64,000 nt of DNA. Origin: Betaproteobacteria bacterium (GTDB taxonomy: Bacteria > Pseudomonadota > Gammaproteobacteria > Burkholderiales > SG8-41). A program made the translations under genes and the position numbers. The stretch lies in the NCBI GenBank assembly GCA_028292435.1, contig JAQGMI010000064.1:1-64000 (forward strand). Direction: 5' to 3'. Position 1 is the stretch's first letter; each line of letters opens with the position of its first letter. Positions 35,713 to 44,778 of this stretch are shown in pieces. The notes under the pieces are model-generated. The model was not told where the DNA came from. It did not search any database and saw only the letters and a program-made list of their open reading frames with translations.

Positions 35713-36693
35713 ATGCAAAATGCGATGCGGCGGCTGACAGCGATTATTCTTGTTATGTGGGCGGGGCTGCATCCAGCTGCCGGCATTGCGCAAAGCGGCG
35801 ACAAAGCGTTTCCGGTCAAGCCAGTCAGGATTGTCGTGGGTTTTACGCCCGGCACCACCACCGACATTACGGCGCGTGCGCTCGCGCAGGCTTTGACCGC
35901 GCGCCTTGGGCAGCAGGTCATCGTAGAAAATCGGGAAGGCGCGAACAGCGGTATCGCCAACAACATCGTTGCTCACGCCAATCCGGACGGGCACACAATC
36001 CTGATCGGTACGCTGAGTCTCGTCGTGAGTCCGCTGCTATACAAAGAACTGCCGTTCGAGCCGAAAGACCTCGCGCCGGTCAGCCTCGTGGTGCTCACGC
36101 AAAACGTGATTTGCGTCAATCCGAAAATCGAAGCGCAATCGATCAAGGAGTTGATCGCGCTCGCCAAGGCGCGGCCAATGCGCTATGGCTCGTCGGGACG
36201 CGGCAGTTCGGCGTTTCTCACGCTCGAATTGTTCAAGTCGATGGCGGGCGTAGACCTCCAGGAAATTCCGTACAAAAGCACGTCGCAGGCAGTGACCGAT
36301 CTCATGAGCGGCGAAATCCCGATTTATCCGCCGAGCCTGGTTTCGGCAATTCCGCTAATCAAATCGGGCCGCATTCGCGCGCTCGCCGTCACCGGCCCCA
36401 AACGCTCATCGATCGCGCCGGAGATTCCCACGGTGGCGGAAACGCTGCCCGGATATGACGCCGCGACCGGCGTTTACGGCTTGATGGTGCCTGCCGCAAC
36501 GCCGAAAACGATTGTCGACCGGCTGTATCGTGAAACGGTTGCGGTGCTGAAGATGCCTGAATTTCGAGAGAAAATGCAGGCGCAAGGCGTCGATCTCGTC
36601 GGCAGCACGCCGGCCGAATATGCGGATTACCTGAGCGCGAACGGCGCTAAATGGAAAACCTTGTTCGCCCGCATCGGTGTCGGTCCGCAATGA
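35713..36693 (+). CDS. Bug-family periplasmic substrate-binding protein
   Basis: 326 residues; signal peptide through HPAAGIAQS. Blocks: FPVKPVRIVVGFTPGTTTDI, VIVENREGANSGIANNIV, DGHTILIGT, LQEIPYKSTSQAVTDLMSGE. The usual GG in the first loop is replaced by TPGTTTD, a change in the ligand-contact loop that may alter specificity. It is divergent from soxB of operon 2 and followed by the M19-like gene 9 bp later, so they form an operon. A start at codon 5 (MRRLTA) is also possible. Confidence 0.92.
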   Translation: MQNAMRRLTAIILVMWAGLHPAAGIAQSGDKAFPVKPVRIVVGFTPGTTTDITARALAQALTARLGQQVIVENREGANSGIANNIVAHANPDGHTILIGTLSLVVSPLLYKELPFEPKDLAPVSLVVLTQNVICVNPKIEAQSIKELIALAKARPMRYGSSGRGSSAFLTLELFKSMAGVDLQEIPYKSTSQAVTDLMSGEIPIYPPSLVSAIPLIKSGRIRALAVTGPKRSSIAPEIPTVAETLPGYDAATGVYGLMVPAATPKTIVDRLYRETVAVLKMPEFREKMQAQGVDLVGSTPAEYADYLSANGAKWKTLFARIGVGPQ

Positions 36694-36702
36694 AGGAAGG
36701 GT

Positions 36703-37716
36703 ATGAATGAAATGAAGCCGGTATCAACCAAAGCACGCGCGCTGCATGAGCAGGCGTTGGTGCTCGATGGCCTCACGCCGTATTACACGCTCGACGAGCC
36801 GTATACCGCGGGCCTGATTGAAGGCGGCATCAGCGGCGCGCTGCTCAGCATCGTGTCGGATGCAACCTGGGACGCAACTCTGCAGCGCACCGAGACTGCG
36901 CTCGAGAAGATAGCCAAAAACCCGCATCTGATGCTGGCGACGTGCGCCGCCGATTTTCGCGCGGCCAAGGCGCAGGGCAGGATTGCGATGATGCTGATCA
37001 CGCAGGCCGCAGATATGCTGGGCAAGGATTTGAAGCGCGTCAGCATCATGCACCGGTTGGGGTTTCGCATCCTCGGCATGTGCTACACATTTGCCAATCT
37101 CGTCGGCGACGGCTGCGGCGAGCGGCGCAATGCCGGCGTAAGTTTTCTCGGGCGCGACCTGATCGCGGCGGTCAACGAGTTGCCGATGATGCTCGACGTG
37201 TCGCACTCGGGACACCAGACGTCGCTCGAAGCGGTTGAACTCGCGAAGCGGCCGTGCGTTACCCACGCAAACGCCTATGCGGTCGTTGCCAACGACCGCA
37301 ACAAGAAAGACGAAGTGCTGAAAATCGTCTCCAGCAAGGGCGGCGTGATCGGGCTCTGCGGCCTGCCGCGCTCGGTGCGGCACCCGGATCCGACGCTCGA
37401 ACACATGCTCGATCATCTCGACTACCTGGTGAAAACGATGGGTGCCGCGCACGTCGGCCTCGGCCTTGACTACGTCGAAGGTTACAAGGACGCCGGCGTC
37501 GTGCTGCCGCAATCGCGTCGCAACCGCACCTTACGGCCGGATATTTTCGGCAGCGTCGACGATTTCCTGAATCAGGCTTATCCGCGCGGGCTGGAAAATA
37601 TTCGCAAAGCGCCCAATCTCACGCAAGGCATGGTCGATCGCGGCTACAGCGAACAAGACGTTAAGTCCGTGCTGGGCGAAAGCTGGCTGCGCGCGATCTC
37701 GGCGAGCATCGGCTAA
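36703..37716 (+). CDS. Membrane-dipeptidase (M19) family protein with degenerate metal site
   Basis: 337 residues; AAGGAAGG 5 nt before the ATG. It has the M19 fold: LDGLTPYY at the start, LGFRILGMCYTFANLVGDG, LDVSHSGHQTSLEAVE, CVTHANAY, VGLGLDYVEG and a typical C-terminus (YSEQDVKSVLGESWLRA). Compared with human DPEP1, ligands His20 and Asp22 are Leu and Pro here (DGLTP for DGHND), and the bridging Glu125 region reads ITQAAD for VEGG. The two later histidines and the substrate-site Asp are kept. Classical dinuclear zinc dipeptidase activity is therefore doubtful. It is in operon with Bug genes on both sides. Confidence 0.8.
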   Translation: MNEMKPVSTKARALHEQALVLDGLTPYYTLDEPYTAGLIEGGISGALLSIVSDATWDATLQRTETALEKIAKNPHLMLATCAADFRAAKAQGRIAMMLITQAADMLGKDLKRVSIMHRLGFRILGMCYTFANLVGDGCGERRNAGVSFLGRDLIAAVNELPMMLDVSHSGHQTSLEAVELAKRPCVTHANAYAVVANDRNKKDEVLKIVSSKGGVIGLCGLPRSVRHPDPTLEHMLDHLDYLVKTMGAAHVGLGLDYVEGYKDAGVVLPQSRRNRTLRPDIFGSVDDFLNQAYPRGLENIRKAPNLTQGMVDRGYSEQDVKSVLGESWLRAISASIG

Positions 37717-37719
37717 GCG

Positions 37720-38679
37720 ATGCTGACTCGACTCGGCTGTGTGCTTGCATTGATCGTTGCCGTGAGTACGGCGTTCGCGCAGACTTATCCGCAACGCGTC
37801 GTGCGCGTGGTCGTCGCCTATCCGCCGGGCGGCAGCATCGATGTGGTCGCGCGGCTCGTCGATCAACGCCTCGCCGCGACGCTCGGGCATCAATTCATCG
37901 TCGATAACCGAGCCGGCGCAGCAGGCAATATCGGCACCGATTACGTCGCCAAAGCCGTTGCTGATGGCTACACCTTATTGATGGGCAGCGCGGCGTCGAT
38001 TTCTTCCGCCCCGGCGGTGTATGTAAAGCTGCCATACGATCCGCAGCGCGATCTCGCGCCGATCGTGCAGGTTGCGAATCAGCCCAACGTTTTGACGGCC
38101 CATCCTTCCGTCCCGGCGCGCACGCTGAAGGAATTCATCGCCATCGCCAGGGCGAATCCCGGCAAGTTCAACTACGGCTCGTCGGGTATCGGCGCGTCGC
38201 AGCACATGACGGCCGAGCTGTTTTCGATGCTCACCGGCGTAAAAATCGAGCATATCCCGTACAAAGGCGGCACGCCGGCGATGACCGATCTCATCAGCGG
38301 TCAGATCGATTTCATGTTCACGCCCGCGCCCAACGCCATTGCATTCGTGCGCAGCGGCAAGATCCGCGGCATCGCGGTCACGAGTCTCAGGCGCTCGAGC
38401 GCGTTGCCCGAATTGCCGACGATGGACGAGTCGGGACTCAAAGGATTCGAACTGCTCGGGTGGATCGGCCTGCTGGGTCCCGCCGGCACGCCGCGCGAAA
38501 TCGTCGAGCGTCTGAACACTGAAGTTAACCGGATGCTTGCTGGTGATATTCGAAGCAAGCTGACTGAGCTTGGTCTCGACGCGGTCGGCGGTACGCCCGA
38601 GCAGTTCGGCGCCTTCATCCGGCAGGACATCGCGAAGTACGCGAAGATAGTCAAAACCGCCGGCATTCCGCCGCAATAA
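37720..38679 (+). CDS. Bug-family periplasmic substrate-binding protein
   Basis: 319 residues; signal peptide ends at TAFAQ. Blocks: YPQRVVRVVVAYPPGGSIDV, FIVDNRAGAAGNIGTDYV, DGYTLLMGS, IEHIPYKGGTPAMTDLISGQ, terminal KTAGIPPQ. It starts 3 bp after the M19-like stop and lies 21 bp before DUF1028, within one plus-strand operon. The first-loop motif GGSID is a common carboxylate-contact variant. Confidence 0.93.
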   Translation: MLTRLGCVLALIVAVSTAFAQTYPQRVVRVVVAYPPGGSIDVVARLVDQRLAATLGHQFIVDNRAGAAGNIGTDYVAKAVADGYTLLMGSAASISSAPAVYVKLPYDPQRDLAPIVQVANQPNVLTAHPSVPARTLKEFIAIARANPGKFNYGSSGIGASQHMTAELFSMLTGVKIEHIPYKGGTPAMTDLISGQIDFMFTPAPNAIAFVRSGKIRGIAVTSLRRSSALPELPTMDESGLKGFELLGWIGLLGPAGTPREIVERLNTEVNRMLAGDIRSKLTELGLDAVGGTPEQFGAFIRQDIAKYAKIVKTAGIPPQ

Positions 38680-38700
38680 TTTACCCGGAGACATCAAGCA

Positions 38701-39405
38701 ATGACTTTTGCCATCGCCGCGCGTTGCGCGGACACTGGACGCATCGGCGTCGCGATCTCAACGCGGGCGCTGGGCGTGACCGCGCGCTGTCCTTTCATCG
38801 TGCCGGGTGTCGGCGTCGTCGTGACGATGGCGCGCACCGATCCGCGGCTGGGGCCGCTCGGCATCAATCTTTTGAAGCTCGGCTACTCGGCGCGCCGCGC
38901 GCTCGAAGAAATATCGACGAGCGATCCCAACGTCGAATGGCGGCAGCTGTGTGTGATCGACCGCGACGGCAATGCCGTTGCGCGCACCGGCAGCCTGAAC
39001 AAGGTGTGGTCGGGTGCTGTGACCGAAAAAAATCTGGTCGCAATGGGCAACAATCTCAAAAGCGAAAAAACCGCGGGCGACATGGCGAAAGCGTGGCGTG
39101 CCGGCACCAAGCTGGAGTTCGCCGAACGCCTGATGACCGCGCTCGAAGCGGGACGCGACGCGGGCGGCCAGAACGGCGGGCAGAATTCCGCCGGCCTCGT
39201 GATATACGACCGCGAGATTTATCCGTACTACGATCTGCGCGTCGATGCGCACGACGAACCGGTCGGTGAATTGCGGCGCGTCTATCAACTGTATCAACCG
39301 CTCGCCGATTATTATTATGGCCGGCCGGGTGCCCCGGAAGCGTTCGGACGCGAGGAAGAGTGGCTCGCAAAGCAGGGCAAGAAATCGCCGATCATCGACA
39401 AGTAG
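38701..39405 (+). CDS. DUF1028 (Ntn-hydrolase-like) protein
   Basis: 234 residues; GGAGA precedes the ATG. It starts MTFAIAARCADTGRIGVAIS with VTARCPFIVPGVGVVVTMAR next, the DUF1028 signature. QNGGQNSAGLVIYDREIYP and LRVDAHDEPVGELRRVYQLY complete the core. The family has an Ntn-hydrolase-like fold and often lies beside peptidases and GGT genes; activity is unproven. There is no signal peptide. It closes the Bug/M19-like/Bug operon. The 228 bp after it hold no further gene until entericidin. Confidence 0.85.
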   Translation: MTFAIAARCADTGRIGVAISTRALGVTARCPFIVPGVGVVVTMARTDPRLGPLGINLLKLGYSARRALEEISTSDPNVEWRQLCVIDRDGNAVARTGSLNKVWSGAVTEKNLVAMGNNLKSEKTAGDMAKAWRAGTKLEFAERLMTALEAGRDAGGQNGGQNSAGLVIYDREIYPYYDLRVDAHDEPVGELRRVYQLYQPLADYYYGRPGAPEAFGREEEWLAKQGKKSPIIDK

Positions 39406-39633
39406 GCGCAGGAAAAGCATCTATACACCTGACCCGGGCGCTCCCAGTGGTGTGCCTGTCGGTCCGCCCCCTGGGCTTAAACACTGAAAATTGCCAGATC
39501 CGGCACGGTTAATTTGACATGCCGTTAGGAGCGCCACCGTACGGACGCCGCCGGGGCTTACACGTACATTGTCAAATATCGGAGAGCATTAACAATGCCG
39601 GGCCGATCAATTGTTTCAATAAGGGAGATCCTC

Positions 39634-39792
39634 GTGATCAAAAAATTATCTGCTTCACTACTGGCTGCATTGTTCCTGGCAGGTGTGTTTGGCACGCTCG
39701 CCGGCTGTAATACCGTCGAAGGCGCCGGCAAGGATATTCAGGCAGGCGGCAAAGCGATCAAGGACGAGGCAAGCGAGAACAAAAAATATTAA
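39634..39792 (+). CDS. ecnB: Entericidin-type small lipoprotein
   Basis: 52 residues from a GTG at 39634; AGGGAG lies 6 nt upstream, whereas the upstream ATG has no such site. It opens MIKKLSASLLAALFLAGVFG and has the lipobox LAGC, with the lipidated Cys at residue 25. The mature part is NTVEGAGKDIQAGGKAIKDE, the entericidin repeat-like motif. Entericidins A and B are membrane lipoproteins described as a stationary-phase toxin/antidote pair; only one is here, as in many betaproteobacteria. A small ACAACG/CGTTGT hairpin follows the stop. Confidence 0.9.
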   Translation: MIKKLSASLLAALFLAGVFGTLAGCNTVEGAGKDIQAGGKAIKDEASENKKY

Positions 39793-40256
39793 TACAACGT
39801 ACTTCGTTGTCGAATGTGCGGGATTGACAGGCTCCAGGCGATTATGCGGTTGCGCCTGGACGTTTGCCCCACACAGCCGGTGTCAGTAGCGAGTTGTGCG
39901 CGGGTCGCTTACGCCCTGCATCGGTACGCTATTTTTATCGGTCTGCAGGATCGACCGCATTCCGCCGCCGTCTCTCGGCTAGCGGGATACCGAGCATGGA
40001 CTGTCTAGTATCTTCATCCGCATTAGGCAGTCAGCGTCGTTGTCAAATATCGAATAAAATTACGACGATAGTTTCAAACGAAAAATCGTTCGTAATCTGG
40101 TGTTCGGTGAACGCTGAATCTGACCTGCCGGAATCAAATTAATTGGCATGTTGCGTAGATAGTCCATTGCCTGTGTGCGCGTGGCGATAGGCTGGGCGGG
40201 TTTGCAGCGGTTATCCGGCATTGACAAGTAGTCTCGGAAAACAGAGGAGGTATTGC
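39793..40256. other. 464-bp gap after entericidin
   Basis: No convincing gene. It contains an inverted repeat TCCAGGCG/CGCCTGGA (39833-39860) without a T-run. It also has a second copy at 40040-40052 of the 13-mer TTGTCAAATATCG, which first occurs at 39569-39581 before entericidin. The stretch is AT-richer than surrounding genes and includes the leader of the GGT gene (AGGAGG at about 40243). Confidence 0.55.
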
Positions 40257-41972
40257 ATGTCGAACCGTCCAACTATCATGGGCACGCGCCACGTCATCGC
40301 GGCGGGCCATTATCTCGCCGCGCACGCGGGCTTCAAGATACTCGAGGCTGGCGGCAATGCAGTCGACGCCGGCGTCGCTGCTGGCATCGCCATGGGCGTG
40401 CTGCAAACCGACAAGGTCAGCTTCGGCGGTGTCGCACCGCTGATCGTTTATCTCGCCAAGAAAAAGGAAATTCACTGCATCGACGGGCTCGGCGTGTGGC
40501 CGAAAGCGGTCACGCCGGATTTTTTCCAGAAGTTTCACGGCGGCAAGATTCCACCCAACGAATTACGCAGCGTAGTGCCGGCGGCGCCGGATTCGTGGAT
40601 CACGGCGCTCGAGCGCTTCGGCACGATGACGTTCGGTGAAGTCGCGTCGGCGGCGATTCGTTTCGCCAGCGAAGGCTTCCCGATGTATCCGCTGATGTCG
40701 GAGTTCATCACCAAAAACCAGTCGTCATACGAGCGCTATCCGGCGAGTAAAAAAATATTCTTGCCCAAGGGCAAACCGCCGCAGCCCGGCGAGATGTTTG
40801 TGCAGGCGGATCTCGGCCGCACGCTGCAATACATGGCGGACGTCGAAAAAGCGAACAAGCGCAAAGGTCGCCGGCTAGCGCTGCGCGCCGCGCGCGATGC
40901 GTTCTATAAGGGCGATATCGCCGCGGCCATCGTCAAGCATCATCAGAAGGTCGGCGGTCTGATGCGCATGGAAGACTTCGCCGAGTTCAGCATCAAGTTC
41001 GAGCCGACGGTGAAGGCCAAGTTCAACGGCGTCGAAGTGCATGCCTGCGGTCCATGGTCGCAAGGCCCGGTGCTGCCGATGGCGCTCAATATTCTCAAGA
41101 ACGACAATCTGCAGGCGCTCGGTCACAACTCGCCGGAATACATTCACGTCGTCACCGAAGCATTGAAACTCGCATTCGCCGATCGCCACCAGCATTTCGG
41201 CGACCCAAATTTCGTCAAGGTGCCGATCAAGGGCCTGATGTCGGATAAATATGCGGTGCATCGCCGCGGCATGATCGCTGCGGATCGCGCGTCGCCCGGC
41301 ATGCCGTTCGCGGGCAATCCCGCCACGCTCGAAGATTTACCGCATCGCTGGATGACGCCGGCACAATCGGAAGAGGCGCCGGGACCGGGTGACACCACCT
41401 ACACCTGCTGCATCGACCGGCATGGCAATGCATTTTCAGCAACGCCGTCGGACGGCTCCAACAATTCGCCCGTCATTCCCGGCGTCGGTTTGGTCTGTTC
41501 CGGCCGCGGCACGCAATCGTGGTCGGATCCGACGCATCCCTGCTCGGTCGCACCGGGTAAGCGTCCGCGCCTCACGCCGAGCCCCGCGCTCGCATTCAAG
41601 AACGGCAAAGTGCTGATGCCGTTCGGCACGCCGGGCGGCGACGTGCAGCCGCAATCGATGCTGCAGGTTTTCCTGAACGTCAACGTGTTCGGCATGGATG
41701 CGCAGGACGCGATCGAAGCGCCGCGCTTTGCCAATTACAGTTTTCCCGGCTCGTTCGAGCCGCACGCCTACTATCCGGGCCGGCTATATCTCGAGGGTCG
41801 CATTCCAGCGGCGGCGGGCGAAGTGTTGAAGCAGCTCGGGCACAAAGTCCATTGGTGGGACGATTACACCTGGCTCGCAGGCGCGCCGTGCACGATCGTC
41901 GTCGATCAAAAAACCGGCATCCTGCACGGCGGCGCCGATCCGCGGCGTCCGGCTTACGTGTTGGGTTGGTGA
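40257..41972 (+). CDS. Gamma-glutamyltranspeptidase family Ntn-hydrolase
   Basis: 571 residues from the ATG at 40257, with AGGAGG 8 nt upstream. GGNAVDAGVAAGIAMGVLQT opens the family region; HACGPWSQGPVLPMALNIL follows. The processing motif is GDTTYTCCIDRHGNAFSATP, with the first Thr of TTY matching the GGT nucleophile, then KRPRLTPSPALAF and FGTPGGDVQPQSMLQ. It resembles the gene at 12671-14428 over its whole length, so they are paralogues. No signal peptide is seen. It shares an operon with the Bug gene starting 4 bp downstream, which suggests import and processing of the same compound class. Confidence 0.87.
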   Translation: MSNRPTIMGTRHVIAAGHYLAAHAGFKILEAGGNAVDAGVAAGIAMGVLQTDKVSFGGVAPLIVYLAKKKEIHCIDGLGVWPKAVTPDFFQKFHGGKIPPNELRSVVPAAPDSWITALERFGTMTFGEVASAAIRFASEGFPMYPLMSEFITKNQSSYERYPASKKIFLPKGKPPQPGEMFVQADLGRTLQYMADVEKANKRKGRRLALRAARDAFYKGDIAAAIVKHHQKVGGLMRMEDFAEFSIKFEPTVKAKFNGVEVHACGPWSQGPVLPMALNILKNDNLQALGHNSPEYIHVVTEALKLAFADRHQHFGDPNFVKVPIKGLMSDKYAVHRRGMIAADRASPGMPFAGNPATLEDLPHRWMTPAQSEEAPGPGDTTYTCCIDRHGNAFSATPSDGSNNSPVIPGVGLVCSGRGTQSWSDPTHPCSVAPGKRPRLTPSPALAFKNGKVLMPFGTPGGDVQPQSMLQVFLNVNVFGMDAQDAIEAPRFANYSFPGSFEPHAYYPGRLYLEGRIPAAAGEVLKQLGHKVHWWDDYTWLAGAPCTIVVDQKTGILHGGADPRRPAYVLGW

Positions 41973-41976
41973 CGCA

Positions 41977-42948
41977 ATGAAACGGATACTTGCCGCCTCG
42001 CTTGCGATTGCGGCAATCGTCCAATGCCCGGTTGCCGCTGCGCAAACGCAGATCACGCGGCCGATCCGTTTGATCGTGCCTTACGTTCCCGGCGGCGGCA
42101 CCGATACCTTGTCGCGATTGCTCGGGCCGTTCATCAGCGATGAGTTCGGCCAGCAGGTCGTGATCGACAACCGTGCCGGCGGCAGCAGCACGATTGGCAC
42201 GCTCATCGTTGCGCGCGCCAATCCCGATGGACAGACAATCGGCATGATCGACGCGGCTTTCGTCGTCAATCCCAGCCTGCTCGGCAAGCTGCCGTACGAC
42301 ACGTTGAAAGATTTCACGCCGGTCGTGCTGGTGGCGACTGCGCCGCTCGTGCTGGTCGTGAATTCGAACGTGCCGGTTAAAACCGTCCGCGAACTGATCA
42401 CGCTCGCGAAATCTCAACCGGGTAAATTAAGTTTCGGCTCGGCGGGCAACGGTACGGCGGTGCACCTAGCCGGCGAGCAACTGCGCGCGGTTGGCGGCGT
42501 CGATATTCAGCATGTGCCATACAAAGGGGCAGGCCAGTCGTTGACCGAATTGCTCGGCGGTCAGATCACGATGGTGTTCGCGACCCAAAGCGGCATCAAG
42601 GCGCACGTTGCATCGGGCCGCCTGCGGGCGCTCGCAATCACGAGCCCGAAACGCACACAGGCAATGCCGGATGTCATGACGTTCACGGAAGCGGGCTTCC
42701 CGGCAATCGATGCAGTCACGATCAATGGTCTCGTCGCGCCGGTCAACACGCCGAAGGATTACATTCAGCGCGTCAACGCCGCGGTGAACCGTGCGCTCAA
42801 ACGGCCTGAAATGCAGGCGAAACTGGTCGAGCTCGGTTTTGAAACCGCCGGCGGCACGCCCGAGGAATTCGGCGCGTGGATCCGCAGGGAAATCGTCAAG
42901 TGGGCGAAGATCGTCAAGGATTCGGGCGCCAAAGCCGAAGGCGTATGA
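41977..42948 (+). CDS. Bug-family periplasmic substrate-binding protein
   Basis: 323 residues; signal peptide ends at PVAAAQ. Blocks: ITRPIRLIVPYVPGGGTDTL, VVIDNRAGGSSTIGTLIV, DGQTIGMID, IQHVPYKGAGQSLTELLGGQ. It begins 4 bp after the GGT stop, so it is almost certainly co-translated with it; GGTGA lies within the GGT end. An enolase-superfamily gene follows after 25 bp. Confidence 0.93.
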   Translation: MKRILAASLAIAAIVQCPVAAAQTQITRPIRLIVPYVPGGGTDTLSRLLGPFISDEFGQQVVIDNRAGGSSTIGTLIVARANPDGQTIGMIDAAFVVNPSLLGKLPYDTLKDFTPVVLVATAPLVLVVNSNVPVKTVRELITLAKSQPGKLSFGSAGNGTAVHLAGEQLRAVGGVDIQHVPYKGAGQSLTELLGGQITMVFATQSGIKAHVASGRLRALAITSPKRTQAMPDVMTFTEAGFPAIDAVTINGLVAPVNTPKDYIQRVNAAVNRALKRPEMQAKLVELGFETAGGTPEEFGAWIRREIVKWAKIVKDSGAKAEGV

Positions 42949-42973
42949 GAGCCGGTAACTCGGTATGCACTGA

Positions 42974-44065
42974 ATGACGATCAAGTCGATTACGCCGGTT
43001 GCGCTTAACCTGCCGTTCGAAATCGGCGGCCCCAAGCCGCTGTTTGCCGGCAAGCCGCGCAACATGGAAATTTTGCTGGTGCGCGTCGAGACCGACAGCG
43101 GCATCGTTGGGTGGGGCGAAGCGTTCGGATTCGCGGTGTGGCCATCCACGCGCGTCGCGCTCGAGTCGCTGATTGCGCCGCTTGCGACCGGCCGCGACGA
43201 GCGCGATATACCCGCATTGCTCGGCGATCTGCAACGGAAATTCCACCTGCTGGGACGCAGCGGACCGGTGATGTACGCAATGTCGGGCCTCGATATCGCG
43301 CTCTGGGACATCGCGGGCAAGGCCGCGGGAAAGCCGGTGGCCGAATTGCTTGGCGGCGCACGACGTCGTGAATTCGATGCATATGCGAGCCTCGTGCGCT
43401 ACACCGATCCTGCACTCGTGGCGTCGAATGCGAAGCGGGCAGTCGAGCGCGGCTATCGTGCAATCAAACTGCATGAAATCGGTGTCGAGCAGGTGCGTGC
43501 CGCGCGCGAAGCGATCGGTCCGCACGTAAAACTGATGATGGACACGAATTGCCCATGGACGGCGCAGGAGGCGATCGAAATCGCCGCCAGGGTGCGCGAG
43601 TACAATTTGTTCTGGTTCGAAGAGCCGGTGTGGCCGCCGGAAGATTATCCGGCGCTCGCCCGTGTGAGGCAGGCTTGCGGCATTCCAGTTTCCGCGGGCG
43701 AGAACGCGGCGAGCTATACGGAATTCGCAGCGATGTTCGATGCCGGCGCCGTCGATTACGCGCAGCCGAGCGTTACCAAGATCGGCGGCGTCAGCGAGAT
43801 GATGCGTATCGCGCAGCTTGCGCGCGAGCGCGGCGTGACGCTGGTGCCGCATTCGCCGTACTTCGGTCCCGGGCTGCTCGCGACTTTGCACATGGCAGCG
43901 ACATTCGAGCACGAGTCGATGATCGAATATTCTTTTGCCGATCTAGGCGCAAATCCGCTCGGCGACGCTATTGCAGTAAAAGACGGCCGTATCGCATTGC
44001 CGCAAGGGCCGGGGTTGGGCCGCGATCCCGATCCAGAAATTCTGGCACGTTACCCGGTGCAATGA
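42974..44065 (+). CDS. Mandelate racemase/muconate lactonizing enzyme family (enolase superfamily)
   Basis: 363 residues. Capping domain 1-125 (VGWGEAFGFAVWPSTRVALE); barrel from about 130. Catalytic Lys in RAIKLHEI (about 164), metal ligands Asp in MMDTNCPW, Glu in FEEPVWPPED and Glu in SAGENAAS. Late-barrel QPSVTKIGGVSEM and HSPYFGPGLLA supply the general acid/base His. The K-x-H motif on strand 2 differs from the K-x-K of mandelate racemase and resembles acid-sugar dehydratase-like branches. It abstracts a proton alpha to a carboxylate; the substrate cannot be assigned. Overlaps the amidase gene by 4 bp. Confidence 0.88.
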   Translation: MTIKSITPVALNLPFEIGGPKPLFAGKPRNMEILLVRVETDSGIVGWGEAFGFAVWPSTRVALESLIAPLATGRDERDIPALLGDLQRKFHLLGRSGPVMYAMSGLDIALWDIAGKAAGKPVAELLGGARRREFDAYASLVRYTDPALVASNAKRAVERGYRAIKLHEIGVEQVRAAREAIGPHVKLMMDTNCPWTAQEAIEIAARVREYNLFWFEEPVWPPEDYPALARVRQACGIPVSAGENAASYTEFAAMFDAGAVDYAQPSVTKIGGVSEMMRIAQLARERGVTLVPHSPYFGPGLLATLHMAATFEHESMIEYSFADLGANPLGDAIAVKDGRIALPQGPGLGRDPDPEILARYPVQ

Positions 44066-44763
44066 TCGGGCGGACGGTCGCGGCGATCGTCCTGTCGTCG
44101 CTGTGCGGCATGGCGAGCGCGGCGTTGATCGCGATCGACGTCGGGCATTACGCGGCGGAACCCGGCGCCACCAGCGCACGCGGCCGGCCGGAACTCGAAT
44201 TCAATCGCGAGCTCGCCGCGCAAATCGCCTCTGCGCTTGGAGTTCGGGGCTATGCCACGCGGACGATAGGCGCCGACGGCGGCATGCAGCATTTATGGCG
44301 CCGGCCGCAGGCCGCGCGCGGCGCGGACTTCTTTATTTCGGTGCATCACGACTCGACACAGGCACGCTTTCAGAGCACGTGGACGCACGAAGGCACGGAG
44401 CAGCGTTACAGCGACCGGTTCCAGGGGTTCTCCTTGTTCGTGTCGCGCGAAAACCGGTTTTGGCGCGATGCGTTGAGGTGTGCCTCGATGATCGGTGCCG
44501 CGCTCGTCAGGGCGGGATTCAAGCCTTCGCTGTATCATGCTGACCCGGTCCTCGGTGAAAACCGGCTGTTCGCGGACAAGGCCAACGGCGTGCATTACTT
44601 CGATCATCTGGCGGTGCTGCGGCATGCAAGCTCGCCCGCGGTGCTGTTCGAGGCCGGGTTGATCGTCAACCGCGACGAGGAACTGCTGATGCGCGACGCG
44701 GTGGTGCAAAAGCGCATTGCTGAAAGCGTCGCGCGCGGCACCAGCGAGTGTTTAAACCAATAA
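44062..44763 (+). CDS. N-acetylmuramoyl-L-alanine amidase (Amidase_3)
   Basis: 233 residues from an ATG overlapping the previous stop (ATGA). Signal peptide TVAAIVLSSLCGMASAA. Zinc amidase motifs: AIDVGHYAAEPG (first His), ELEFNRELAAQI (Glu), FFISVHHDSTQ (second His) and AVLFEAGLIVN near the end, where the catalytic Glu lies. It cleaves the amide between MurNAc and L-Ala in periplasmic peptidoglycan. It lacks the AMIN targeting domain of AmiC. Location inside a metabolite-uptake operon is unusual; recycling of wall peptides would fit the GGT and M19 neighbours. Confidence 0.88.
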   Translation: MIGRTVAAIVLSSLCGMASAALIAIDVGHYAAEPGATSARGRPELEFNRELAAQIASALGVRGYATRTIGADGGMQHLWRRPQAARGADFFISVHHDSTQARFQSTWTHEGTEQRYSDRFQGFSLFVSRENRFWRDALRCASMIGAALVRAGFKPSLYHADPVLGENRLFADKANGVHYFDHLAVLRHASSPAVLFEAGLIVNRDEELLMRDAVVQKRIAESVARGTSECLNQ

Positions 44764-44778
44764 GGCGGAAGGTAAACG

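Noticed and set aside
43549..44061. Upstream extension of the amidase frame
   Set aside because: It lies inside the enolase-superfamily gene; the signal peptide starts at the ATG at 44062.
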